Of a stretch of DNA of 62,584 nucleotides, positions 44,864-53,943 are shown piece by piece. Under the pieces are notes generated by a model. The model was not told the origin of the DNA, searched no databases, and saw only the letters and a program-made list of their open reading frames with translations. How positions within the stretch are numbered: position 1 is the first letter of the stretch; every line of letters begins with the position of its first letter. The DNA lies in the NCBI RefSeq assembly GCF_049472135.1, contig NZ_JBMOVV010000014.1, forward strand, positions 1 through 62,584, written 5' to 3'. Origin of the DNA: Arcobacter_B sp049472135 (GTDB taxonomy: Bacteria; Campylobacterota; Campylobacteria; Campylobacterales; Arcobacteraceae). Position numbers and translations under genes: made by a program.

Positions 44864-45583
44864 CTATTTTACAAATGGTTTCTCAATAATATATCCATAA
44901 CCCTTATGAGAAATTACGAAATCATCTTCAATAATTTTATCTTTTAACCTTTTCATTACTGTTCTAAATGCAGAATCATTCGTATCAATATCACCCCAAA
45001 CTTGTTCTTTAAAAGTTTCAACAGATACTACTTCTCCTAGATTTTTGATTAATACAGTTAAAATATCAGACTCTTTTTTTGAAAGCTTTACAATATTTTC
45101 TTGATTATATAATTTATCATTTGCTAAATTGTATGTATAAGTTTTATTAAGTTCAATTAAATCACTATTTTTAGAGCTATCTTTTTTATCTTCTAATACT
45201 TCTTTTTTTGCTTTTTGAAGCATTTCCATCATATTATCAATATTTAATGGTTTAACAAAATAACCTAAAACTCTTAAGTTGATTAATTTTAGTAAATCCT
45301 CTTCATTTTTATGGGCACTTACTATAATAAATCTTTGTTCTGGAACAAGTTTTAAAATCTCTTCAATCATATCCATACCATTTTTATTTGGCATTTTAAG
45401 ATCTGTTAATACTAAATCAAACTCTTTATTACTTTGAAGATTCTCTTTTATTGTATTAAAACCTTCATCTCCGTCAGTTGCAACAACTACTTCATCAAAT
45501 ATAGTATTCAGATAAAAAGCAAGAGTTTTTCTTGCTACATCTTCATCTTCAACTAATAATACTCTTGTTTTATACTCACTCAT
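44864..45583 (-). CDS. Response regulator, receiver plus winged-helix DNA-binding domain
   Basis: A 239-residue regulator. The receiver has VLLVEDEDVARK, phospho-acceptor Asp in LVLTDLKMPN and Lys in YFVKPLN; a linker of about 30 residues leads to a winged-helix domain with LSKKESDILTVL and TVMKRLKDKI. The kinase gene lies 58 bp upstream on the same strand. Convergent with the TRAP genes, which are a plausible but unproven target. Confidence 0.93.
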   Translation of the reverse strand: MSEYKTRVLLVEDEDVARKTLAFYLNTIFDEVVVATDGDEGFNTIKENLQSNKEFDLVLTDLKMPNKNGMDMIEEILKLVPEQRFIIVSAHKNEEDLLKLINLRVLGYFVKPLNIDNMMEMLQKAKKEVLEDKKDSSKNSDLIELNKTYTYNLANDKLYNQENIVKLSKKESDILTVLIKNLGEVVSVETFKEQVWGDIDTNDSAFRTVMKRLKDKIIEDDFVISHKGYGYIIEKPFVK

Positions 45584-45641
45584 ATCTTTTCTTTCTACCT
45601 ATCTTATGTTATAAATAACTAGCATTATAACAAATTTTTTA

Positions 45642-48176
45642 TTAAGCGCATAGTTTTATTATAAACTCAACACCCTCATCTTTATTGAATGCTTCAATTT
45701 TGCCTTTCATATTCTTTTCAATAATTATTTTTGCCATATAAAGACCAATTCCTGTACCTTGATTCTCAAACTTTGTAGTAAAATAAGGTTCAAACATTCT
45801 ATCAAGTACTTCTTTTTCCACATTTCCACAATTATTAGAAATAGAAATAATTATATCTTCAGCCTTTTTTATATTAATTAATACTTTAGGAGAGAACTTC
45901 TCTTCTTTCTTTTTTATGATAGCAGCATCAACTGCATTATTTAAAATATTAACAATAACTTGCTCAAACTCATTTTCATAACTTTCTATTTCTACACTAT
46001 CCCCAAGAATTTCTAAGTCCACACCATTTTGTTCAAAAGATGTAGCAACAATCTTTGAACTTTGTACTAAAGACTGCTTAATATCAAATAGTTTTTTATC
46101 TTTTGTTGGCTGATAGAAGTTTCTAAAATCATCAATAGTTTGACTCATATAATCAATTTGAAGTTTCGCACTAGCAACTGATTCATGTAAATCTTCTTTT
46201 GTGAAATTTTTGAAATTATCTCTAATAAAATGAAGTAAAAGATTTATATTATTTAAAGGCTGTCTCCATTGATGGGCGATATTACCAAGCATTTCTCCCA
46301 TTGAAGCCATCTTATTTTGCTGAATTAACATTCTATCTTTTTCAATGTTTTTCTCAACCTCTTCTTTTACTCTTACTTTTAAATCCTCTTCATTCATTTT
46401 TATTTTTGTAATATCATTTAAGTAACCATATAAAGAAGTTACCTGACCATAATCATCTTTAACTAAAATAGTTCTGTTATATACCCACTTAATATTTTTT
46501 TGCTTATCAATAACTCTATGAATACTAGTAAATGAAGATTCATCATTATTAATAGCTTTTGTAATTCTATTTTTTAATTTAACAATATCTTTTTCATATA
46601 CAAAACTAAAGAAGGCATTATTTGTTTCTATAAACTCTAAAGGAGAATATCCATAAGTCTCAATACTTTTTGAAACAAATTTAACTGTTAAATCTTCATT
46701 ATTATGCCATCTAAAAATTACGATTCTTCCAAACTCTGTTAGAAGTTCTACATCTCTTAACTCTTTAGTTAAAGTCATCCTATCATCGATGTCCATAGAC
46801 ATCATAAGCATACGACTAGTATTTTCATCAATAAAAGCTTTTCCTCTTACTAAAACCCATTTGAAATCACCTCTTTTATCTTTTAGTCTATATTCACAGA
46901 TAAAATGTTCACTTTTCCCTTCTACATGTTCACTAAATTTCTTTAGAACTTCTGCTTTATCTTCTTCATGAACTAAAGTTAACCACTCTTTAAAGTTTTG
47001 AATTTCATCTCTTTTATAACCAAACATATTCAGCCATTTATTTGAGAAAAAGATTTTATTTGTTTTAAGATTTATATCCCATAATCCATCATTTGAAGCA
47101 ATAATTGCAAGCTCATATCTATCTTTCCATTTTGTAAGTAAAAGATTTTTTCTTTCAAGTCTTGTGTTGTATCTATTGAAAATAGTATTAATAAATCTTC
47201 CAAAAATATTTGCAGTAGTTATAAGTAAAAGAGCTACAAATAAAACTAAGAAAATACCAATTAACATTCTATTTTCTTGGTCAAGTTTAATCTGTTTTTT
47301 TCTTTTTTCAACAAAATTGTTTTTTACAATAATCTTATAGTTATACTTTGGGAAAGTATATACAAAACTATTATTATCAAGTAAATCAAATCTATTTATA
47401 TCTTTTACTAATATCTTTTTATTCTTTCCATTATAGTTATAAACGACTTTTTCATTTATATCATAAAATACAAAGTGAGCCTTATCTTCAAGTTTACTTG
47501 AGTTTTCAATTGTATTTAAAATAGATTGTTTAGTAAGTGCTTTTAAATCATCAACCTTTGAAAAAACACCTAACATTAAACCATTTGGATTAATAAAATT
47601 AAAGTAAGATAATCTAACATCTTTTTTATGACTATCTATCCAATAAGTCATATTATCATTACTATTATATTGAATATTTTTAAGCATAAAATGGTTGAAT
47701 TTTTTAGAGACTATTTTAGAATTTGTTTGCTTTCGTAAATACTCTAAGATATTATCTCCATGAATTACTTTATATCTGATGGCATCAAAAAGAATAAACT
47801 CAACATTTTGAGTCTGTTCTAAATTATAAATATAATTTTCTAATACTTCATAATCAATAGCTTTATTACTTAAAAGAAATGATCTTGTATAACCTTTTAA
47901 TTCATAAACAAGTTTTATCAAATTGTTTTCTTGAGAATCAATCTTTTCACTTCTTTTTATATTTATTAAACTAATATATTCACTTAAAATATTTTGATTA
48001 TAAAAGTTTTCACTCTGTTCTAAAAGCTTTACTTTATTTGCTTCTTGATGTTTATAAAAAAAGTAAACAACTAAAGATGAGAATACAGCAAGAATTATTA
48101 CAAAAATTAAAGGAGTATAAACAACTTGGTTTTTAATATCAGAGAGAGAATAAAACTTCTTTTTTTTAAAAACCAT
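45642..48176 (-). CDS. Sensor histidine kinase with large periplasmic domain and two PAS domains
   Basis: An 844-residue kinase. Membrane helix about 18-40, periplasmic sensor of about 260 residues, second helix about 303-326, PAS 1 (about 345-475, DGLWDINLKTNKIFFSNKW), PAS 2 (about 476-600), a short coiled coil, phospho-acceptor MGEMLGNIAHQWRQPL, and an ATPase domain with NILNNAVDAA, ISNNCGNV and GTGIGLYMAK. Pairs with the regulator downstream. Ligand unknown; the neighbouring TRAP receptor suggests an organic acid. Confidence 0.93.
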   Translation of the reverse strand: MVFKKKKFYSLSDIKNQVVYTPLIFVIILAVFSSLVVYFFYKHQEANKVKLLEQSENFYNQNILSEYISLINIKRSEKIDSQENNLIKLVYELKGYTRSFLLSNKAIDYEVLENYIYNLEQTQNVEFILFDAIRYKVIHGDNILEYLRKQTNSKIVSKKFNHFMLKNIQYNSNDNMTYWIDSHKKDVRLSYFNFINPNGLMLGVFSKVDDLKALTKQSILNTIENSSKLEDKAHFVFYDINEKVVYNYNGKNKKILVKDINRFDLLDNNSFVYTFPKYNYKIIVKNNFVEKRKKQIKLDQENRMLIGIFLVLFVALLLITTANIFGRFINTIFNRYNTRLERKNLLLTKWKDRYELAIIASNDGLWDINLKTNKIFFSNKWLNMFGYKRDEIQNFKEWLTLVHEEDKAEVLKKFSEHVEGKSEHFICEYRLKDKRGDFKWVLVRGKAFIDENTSRMLMMSMDIDDRMTLTKELRDVELLTEFGRIVIFRWHNNEDLTVKFVSKSIETYGYSPLEFIETNNAFFSFVYEKDIVKLKNRITKAINNDESSFTSIHRVIDKQKNIKWVYNRTILVKDDYGQVTSLYGYLNDITKIKMNEEDLKVRVKEEVEKNIEKDRMLIQQNKMASMGEMLGNIAHQWRQPLNNINLLLHFIRDNFKNFTKEDLHESVASAKLQIDYMSQTIDDFRNFYQPTKDKKLFDIKQSLVQSSKIVATSFEQNGVDLEILGDSVEIESYENEFEQVIVNILNNAVDAAIIKKKEEKFSPKVLINIKKAEDIIISISNNCGNVEKEVLDRMFEPYFTTKFENQGTGIGLYMAKIIIEKNMKGKIEAFNKDEGVEFIIKLCA

Positions 48177-48187
48177 ATTTTTCCTTT

Positions 48188-48910
48188 CTAATATTTAATT
48201 TTTGCTAGATACAAACCATTTGGTAAGGCAGGTACTTTATAGATATGTTTTTTTAGATTTAGCTGTTCTACTAAATCCTTCTTTGTTAAATTTCCCCTTG
48301 AAATTTGAAGTAAAAAACCAACCATTAATCTAATTTGAGATCTAAGATATGAGTTTGCTTCAAATCTAAAAACATAGATATCTTTATATTTATAAAATGA
48401 AGCATTAAACACTTCTCTTACAGTAATATCCTTATCACTTCCCATCTTGTGGAAATATCTAAAATCATGCTCACCTATAAACTCTTTTATAGCTTCGCTA
48501 ATTAGCTTTTCATTTATATAAGGTTCATAGCTAACAAACTTGTCATTAAAAGGCGTTGTAGGTTTTGTAGTAACTAAATATCGATAAACTCTTTTTTTTC
48601 CATGAAAACGTGAGTGAAACTCATTATGAACTTTTATAGCACTATTTACTTTAATTGAGCTTGGTAATTGTCTATTTAAAACCTCTTTTAACTTAGATAA
48701 ATTACTCCAATACTCTGGAATTTGACAGTTAAAAACTTGTCCTGTTGCATGCACTTCTTTATCTGTTCTTCCACTTAATACAATTTTTGTATCAATATTG
48801 ATTCTTTTAAAAACTTTTAAAAGTTCATCTTCAACAGTTCCACCCTCAGGTTGTCTTTGAGAACCTTTATAAATAGACCCATCATATGAGATATTAAACT
48901 TAATATTCAT
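48188..48910 (-). CDS. truA: tRNA pseudouridine synthase A
   Basis: A 240-residue enzyme that makes pseudouridine at tRNA positions 38-40. The catalytic Asp is D50 in SGRTDKEVHATGQV, where the family usually has GRTDAGVHA, so KE replaces AG just after the catalytic residue. Other motifs (ANSYLRSQIRLMVGFLL) are normal. Last gene of the operon that begins with the ankyrin gene; 1 bp after the permease stop. Confidence 0.95.
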   Translation of the reverse strand: MNIKFNISYDGSIYKGSQRQPEGGTVEDELLKVFKRINIDTKIVLSGRTDKEVHATGQVFNCQIPEYWSNLSKLKEVLNRQLPSSIKVNSAIKVHNEFHSRFHGKKRVYRYLVTTKPTTPFNDKFVSYEPYINEKLISEAIKEFIGEHDFRYFHKMGSDKDITVREVFNASFYKYKDIYVFRFEANSYLRSQIRLMVGFLLQISRGNLTKKDLVEQLNLKKHIYKVPALPNGLYLAKIKY

Positions 48911-48911
48911 A

Positions 48912-49928
48912 TTAATACTCTTTTTTTACAGTTTTACTAAAAATAAAGTAACTACCTAAAAGCCAAATTGTTGGTAATACATATAAACTATGAAGTTCTA
49001 AATTTTTTCCTAAAGATTTTGCAACTACATAATAAATTACTGCGGCTAAAATAGAATACATAACTGCTCTATTTTTTTCATATCTAGGATTAAAATAACC
49101 AAAAGAAACTACTAAGAAAAGAGAAAATACAGGAAACATTGATGTTAAAATAAAGAAAGTAAAATCATCAATATCGTGACCTTTTTTTATTTTCTCCTGC
49201 CAATAATCATAAGTAGTAGTAAACTCACCCATTCTACTATTTGCAATAGAATCATTTATAAGCATTGATTTAAAATTGATTTGATTTATCTCATTTTCAT
49301 CTATAAAAAATGCTTTTCCAGAATCTAACTTAAATGTTAAATCTCCTTTATCATTATTTAGAACTGCTGAATCACTAATGATAAATTGATCTTTCTCATT
49401 TTGTGTTTTAAAAAGCTTGATATTATTATAAGTTTTATCATCTTTATCTTGGATGTATATTAACCAGTCACCAAACTTTTGTCCAAACTCTGAAGCTTTA
49501 ATATTAAAATTGGCTTCTTTCTTTTTCACATCTAAAAACTGCTTAGTTAAAAACTTTGTTTTTGGTATAAGACCAATAGAAACTACTACTAAAGCAATTG
49601 ATAAAAGAAGTGTTAAAGGCAAAAATACTTTCATAACCTTTAAAGGATTTAATCCAAAAGAAGTAATAACTGTAAGCTCATATTCACTTGCTAATTTAGA
49701 TAAAGTTATCACCAATGAAATGAAAAAAGAAATAGGAACTGTATAAAATATGATTTGAGGTATTACATATGAATATAGTTGAAATAACTCAAAAAAGTTT
49801 ATTGTAATAATTGATGTTAATGAAGCAATTTTTACTAAAAAAACAACCGAAGTAATAAAATATAAACCAAAAAATATTGGGAAAAATGTAATTGCTAATT
49901 GAGAATATAAATAGTGTTTTAATTTCAA
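48912..49928 (-). CDS. LptF/LptG-family lipopolysaccharide export permease
   Basis: A 338-residue YjgP/YjgQ-type protein with three helices before and three after a periplasmic beta-jellyroll-like domain (about 135-245). The opening LKHYLYSQLAITFFPIFFG is typical. It would extract LPS with the LptB ATPase. Whether it is LptF or LptG cannot be decided here. Overlaps the prepilin peptidase gene by 4 bp. Confidence 0.9.
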   Translation of the reverse strand: MKLKHYLYSQLAITFFPIFFGLYFITSVVFLVKIASLTSIITINFFELFQLYSYVIPQIIFYTVPISFFISLVITLSKLASEYELTVITSFGLNPLKVMKVFLPLTLLLSIALVVVSIGLIPKTKFLTKQFLDVKKKEANFNIKASEFGQKFGDWLIYIQDKDDKTYNNIKLFKTQNEKDQFIISDSAVLNNDKGDLTFKLDSGKAFFIDENEINQINFKSMLINDSIANSRMGEFTTTYDYWQEKIKKGHDIDDFTFFILTSMFPVFSLFLVVSFGYFNPRYEKNRAVMYSILAAVIYYVVAKSLGKNLELHSLYVLPTIWLLGSYFIFSKTVKKEY

Positions 49929-50722
49929 ATACTAACCTTTAAAAAATCTTCTAATACAAAAAAATATTCAACATAAAAACCTAAAACTAAATATGGAATA
50001 AATGGAGTTTGAACATCTTTTTTTATAAAACTTGAATAAATTGATGGTATTATAGCAAAAATAGAGGCTAAAAATACAGCTATAATAGCTGCTTTTACTC
50101 CAAGGACTACTGCCATCATCGCTAAAATCGGTATATCTCCCTCACCTAGGGCTTCTTGAGTTTTTAGACTCTCATTTTTTGTAATTCTTGATTTTATATT
50201 TTGAACGTAAAAAGTTAATACAAAATTTAATAAAACAAAAGCTCCTGAAAATATAAATGCACTTTTAAATGCCTCAAATAAAGATTGAGTTGTTACAAAA
50301 AAAGATAGAACCAAAACCATAAGTAAAAGATAATCAGGAACAGCTTTGTACTTAAAATCAATAAAAGATAGTGTTAATAATATATAAAAAAGAGTGATTG
50401 AGATAAAAAATTCATAAGACAGTGAAAACTTTATAAAAAAAACTAAAGTCAAACAAGCACTTAATAATTCAACTATAAAATAGCTTGCTGGTATTTTTTC
50501 TTTACAGAAACCACACTTTGCTTTTAAAAAAATATAAGAGATTAAAGGAATATTATAATACCAAGGGATTGTTTTTTTGCATGAAGGACAAAAACTTCTA
50601 GGAGTTACTATTGAAAGACCTTGAGGCAATCTTGAAATTAGTACATTTAAAAATGAACCAATAACTGCCCCAAATATAAAACTAAACAGCTCCAAATCTT
50701 CTCTCTCTAGAGTTAAAATCAC
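49925..50722 (-). CDS. Prepilin peptidase / N-methyltransferase (A24 family)
   Basis: A 265-residue polytopic aspartic protease. It has the zinc-type cysteine pairs FCPSCKK and CGFCKEK and the catalytic aspartates in FIDFKYKAVPD and GEGDIP, so both activities look intact. It would process type IV pilin or type II secretion pseudopilin leaders. The annotated GTG start overlaps uppS by 41 bp; a TTG at 50695, after GAGAGAGAAGA, would cut the overlap to 14 bp and still leave the conserved GAVIGSFLNVLI. Confidence 0.93.
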   Translation of the reverse strand: MILTLEREDLELFSFIFGAVIGSFLNVLISRLPQGLSIVTPRSFCPSCKKTIPWYYNIPLISYIFLKAKCGFCKEKIPASYFIVELLSACLTLVFFIKFSLSYEFFISITLFYILLTLSFIDFKYKAVPDYLLLMVLVLSFFVTTQSLFEAFKSAFIFSGAFVLLNFVLTFYVQNIKSRITKNESLKTQEALGEGDIPILAMMAVVLGVKAAIIAVFLASIFAIIPSIYSSFIKKDVQTPFIPYLVLGFYVEYFFVLEDFLKVSI

Positions 50723-51371
50723 TTATAATATCATCTAATTCATGAGTGTTAAAATCAGGCCAATATGTTTGAGTGAAAAACATTTCAGCATAGGCATTTT
50801 GCCATAATAAATAGTTTGAAAGTCTAACCTCTCCACTTGTTCTAATCATAATATCAACAGCAGGAATTCCTGCTGTATCTAAACAAGACTCTAAGTTTTC
50901 TTCAGTAACTTCTAAACCTTTGTCATTTAGCTTTTTTACTGCTCTTACAATTTCATCTTTAGAACCATAATTTAGTGCTAAAACTTGTGTCAAGCCATCA
51001 CATTTTGATGTTTTTTCTTCTGTATTTTTAATAGTTTCTTGAAGCTTTTTAGAAAATTTACTTAAATCGCCAATAGCTTTAAATCTAACATTATTTTTTA
51101 GATATATTTCCAATTCTACCTTTAAGTGCTTATCTAAAAGCTTCATTAAAAACTCAACTTCAAGTTTAGGTCTTTTCCAGTTTTCAGTTGAAAAGGCGTA
51201 TAAAGTAAGATATTTAACTCCTATACTCATACAGTATTTAGTAATATTTCTTACTACTTTAGCACCCTCTTCATGTCCTGCTGTTCTTTTTAAACCTCTC
51301 TCTTTAGCCCATCTTCCATTGCCATCCATTATCATGGCTATATGAATAGGTACTCTATGCTCACTACTCAT
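50682..51371 (-). CDS. uppS: Undecaprenyl diphosphate synthase
   Basis: A 229-residue cis-prenyltransferase that makes the lipid carrier for peptidoglycan and O-antigen. It has the catalytic Asp in IAMIMDGNGRWAKERG, the FSTENWKRP motif and the terminal DIMIRTSGEVRLSNYLLWQ. Overlaps coaBC by 8 bp. Confidence 0.97.
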   Translation of the reverse strand: MSSEHRVPIHIAMIMDGNGRWAKERGLKRTAGHEEGAKVVRNITKYCMSIGVKYLTLYAFSTENWKRPKLEVEFLMKLLDKHLKVELEIYLKNNVRFKAIGDLSKFSKKLQETIKNTEEKTSKCDGLTQVLALNYGSKDEIVRAVKKLNDKGLEVTEENLESCLDTAGIPAVDIMIRTSGEVRLSNYLLWQNAYAEMFFTQTYWPDFNTHELDDIISDFNSRERRFGAV

Positions 51372-52635
51372 TATCTATGAACTCATTTTGTAGTCTATTT
51401 AAAATACCCATTGATACATCAAGTTTTTCACCTTTAAATGAGTATGAATTATTTTTTAGAATAAGTTCGATTTCATTTGTATTAGAGCCAAAACTATTTT
51501 CATCATTTAAAATATTTAAACAAACTGCATCAAGATTTTTATTTTGAAGCATTGAAGAAGCTGAATTTAAAGCTGTAACTTCATCCATTTCAGCTTTAAA
51601 ACCAATGCTAATCATTTCACTTTTGTCAAGGGAACTTAAAATATCAATATTTTTTTTAAGCTCTAAGTTCCAAGAATCACCAATCATCTCTTTTTTCATT
51701 TTCCCTTCTTGTGGAAACTTAGGAACATAATCACTAACAGCTGCTACCATAAATAAAAATGGAGTTTTTTGAATAAGTTCAGGCCTTGAATCATCCATTA
51801 AAGTAGTTTTTGTTAAAACGCCTTTTTTAGCTACTCTAATAGAATCAACTAAATACTCATACATCTCTTGTGAACTTTGCACAGGAATAATATGAATATC
51901 ACTAGGTAAATTCTCATGACCTCTTGAACTAACTAAACAAACCTCCGCACCTTTTAAATAAAGTGCCATTGCTAAAGAAGAAGCCATTTTCCCAGAAGAG
52001 AAATTTGATAAATATCTTACATCATCAATCTTCTCTACAGTTCCACCACCACTTAGCACAACTTTTCTATTTACCCAATACTCATCTTTTAAAAGCTCTT
52101 TTGCAGTTGCCCAAAATATTGTTTCAGGATCTGCCATAGCCCCATCACCAACATCTTTACAAACAAGCTCTTTTGTTTGTGTTTGAACTATTTCAAAATT
52201 ACAAAGTTTAAGCATTTTGATACTTGCTTGAGTTATTGGATTTCTTAACATATTTGTATTAGCAGCAGGTGCTAAAAGCTTCATTCTTGGATATGCAAGA
52301 GCAACTTGTGTTAGTAAATTATCTGCAAGCCCATTTGAAAGCTTATTTATAGTATTTGCACTACAAGGAGCTATTACAAAAATATCAGACCACTTTCCTA
52401 TATCAATATGATTATAGTCTTGATTTTTATCCCAACTCTCGTTTGACTCTTCTAAAACTTTATTTTGTGAAATAGCCTCAAAAGTTATAGGTGAAATAAA
52501 CTTTTTTGCACTCTGCGTCATAATAACTCTAACTTTTGCACCAGCTTTTATATAAAGTCTTATTAAATCAAGTGTTTTATAAATTGCAATAGAACCTGTT
52601 ACTGCAACTAAAATTTTTTTATCTTTTAATAACAT
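51364..52635 (-). CDS. coaBC: Bifunctional phosphopantothenoylcysteine decarboxylase / phosphopantothenate-cysteine ligase
   Basis: A 423-residue fusion for coenzyme A synthesis. The N-terminal CoaC flavoprotein half has VTGSIAIYKTLDLIRLY, PCSANTINKLSNGLADNL and PAANTNML; the C-terminal CoaB half has VVLSGGGTVEKIDDVRYLSN and FSSGKMASSLA. An insertion of about 20 residues before the FMVAAVSDYVP motif is a minor oddity. Confidence 0.95.
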   Translation of the reverse strand: MLLKDKKILVAVTGSIAIYKTLDLIRLYIKAGAKVRVIMTQSAKKFISPITFEAISQNKVLEESNESWDKNQDYNHIDIGKWSDIFVIAPCSANTINKLSNGLADNLLTQVALAYPRMKLLAPAANTNMLRNPITQASIKMLKLCNFEIVQTQTKELVCKDVGDGAMADPETIFWATAKELLKDEYWVNRKVVLSGGGTVEKIDDVRYLSNFSSGKMASSLAMALYLKGAEVCLVSSRGHENLPSDIHIIPVQSSQEMYEYLVDSIRVAKKGVLTKTTLMDDSRPELIQKTPFLFMVAAVSDYVPKFPQEGKMKKEMIGDSWNLELKKNIDILSSLDKSEMISIGFKAEMDEVTALNSASSMLQNKNLDAVCLNILNDENSFGSNTNEIELILKNNSYSFKGEKLDVSMGILNRLQNEFIDNE

Positions 52636-52645
52636 CTATCTTCTT

Positions 52646-53941
52646 TTACTTTTTGTTTTCAAAATGTTTATAAAAGTAGCCCTCTACCGCTCTTTTCTTA
52701 GCTCTTGTTGTATAAAGTTGACCACTTTTTACATCTTGTGTTACAGTTGAACCTGCACCAATCATCGTATCATCTTCAAGTGTTACGGGTGCTATTAGTT
52801 GTGTATCTGAACCTACAAATACATTTTTACCAATAATTGTTTTGTATTTAGAAATACCATCATAATTACAAGTAATCGTACCACAACCAATATTTGTTCC
52901 CTCATCAATCTCACAATCTCCAAGGTATGTTAAATGCCCTGCTTTTACACCATTTAGTTTTGCTTTTTTAGTTTCTACAAAGTTACCAATATGAGTAGAG
53001 TTTAGTTCACTTCCTGGTCTAATTCTTGCCATTGGTCCTGCATCACTATCAATTAAAATAGAGTCTTCAACCACTGTGTTTGTCTTAATATGAGAATTAA
53101 CAATTTTTGTATTTCCTAAAAGTGTAACTCCATTTTCTAAAATAGACTCACCCTCTATTTGAACACCCTCTTCTATATATATAGTATCAGGCAGTCTCAT
53201 AATAACACCAGCTTTTAAAAACTCTTTTTTTATTCTATTTTGATGAATAACTTCTGCATCAGCTAATTCAACTTTCGAATTAACTCCTTTGAAGTTTTCT
53301 TCATTTACAGCTAAAGGTTTTAATGTTTTACCTTCGTTTATAGCCATCTCAATTAAATCAGTTATATAATACTCTTTTTGAGCATTATCATTTGAAAGTT
53401 TTGGAAGATTATGTAATAAAAACTTAGTCTCAAACTGATAAATCCCTGCATTTGCAGTTGTTACTGCTAATTCTTCTAAAGATGCATCTTTTTGTTCAAC
53501 TATTTTTTTTACATTTCCATTTTCAACAATAACTCTTCCATATCCATCAGCACTATCAAGTTCTAATACTGACATTACAATAGTTGCGTCAATATCAAAC
53601 TTTTTTAACTCTTCTGCTTGAATTAAAGGCATATCACCATTTAAAACTAATGTTTGCTCATATTTAGGAGTTATTCCCATAACAGCCCCACCAGTTCCTG
53701 GATAGTTTTCATGGTCTTGTATTACATAATTGATATTGTCAAAGTATTTTTCCATTTCACTTTGAACTCTAGAGGCTTGGTGATATAAAACAACAGTTAC
53801 ATCATCACTTAATTCTAATGCTTCTTTGATTGAGTAATATAACATTGGTTTACCTGAAATCTCATGTAAAACCTTTGGTTTTTGAGATTTCATTCTTGTA
53901 CCAGCACCTGCAGCTAATATAATGATTGACTTATTGTTCAT
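52646..53941 (-). CDS. glmU: Bifunctional N-acetylglucosamine-1-phosphate uridyltransferase / acetyltransferase
   Basis: A 431-residue enzyme that makes UDP-GlcNAc. The pyrophosphorylase domain has LAAGAGTRMKSQKPKVLHEI, NYPGTGGAV and VLNGDMPL; the left-handed beta-helix has hexapeptide repeats with the catalytic region IGNFVETKKAKL, YLGDCEIDEGTNIGCGTITC and NYDG. Slightly shorter than the E. coli enzyme, as in relatives. Confidence 0.97.
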   Translation of the reverse strand: MNNKSIIILAAGAGTRMKSQKPKVLHEISGKPMLYYSIKEALELSDDVTVVLYHQASRVQSEMEKYFDNINYVIQDHENYPGTGGAVMGITPKYEQTLVLNGDMPLIQAEELKKFDIDATIVMSVLELDSADGYGRVIVENGNVKKIVEQKDASLEELAVTTANAGIYQFETKFLLHNLPKLSNDNAQKEYYITDLIEMAINEGKTLKPLAVNEENFKGVNSKVELADAEVIHQNRIKKEFLKAGVIMRLPDTIYIEEGVQIEGESILENGVTLLGNTKIVNSHIKTNTVVEDSILIDSDAGPMARIRPGSELNSTHIGNFVETKKAKLNGVKAGHLTYLGDCEIDEGTNIGCGTITCNYDGISKYKTIIGKNVFVGSDTQLIAPVTLEDDTMIGAGSTVTQDVKSGQLYTTRAKKRAVEGYFYKHFENKK

Positions 53942-53943
53942 TT

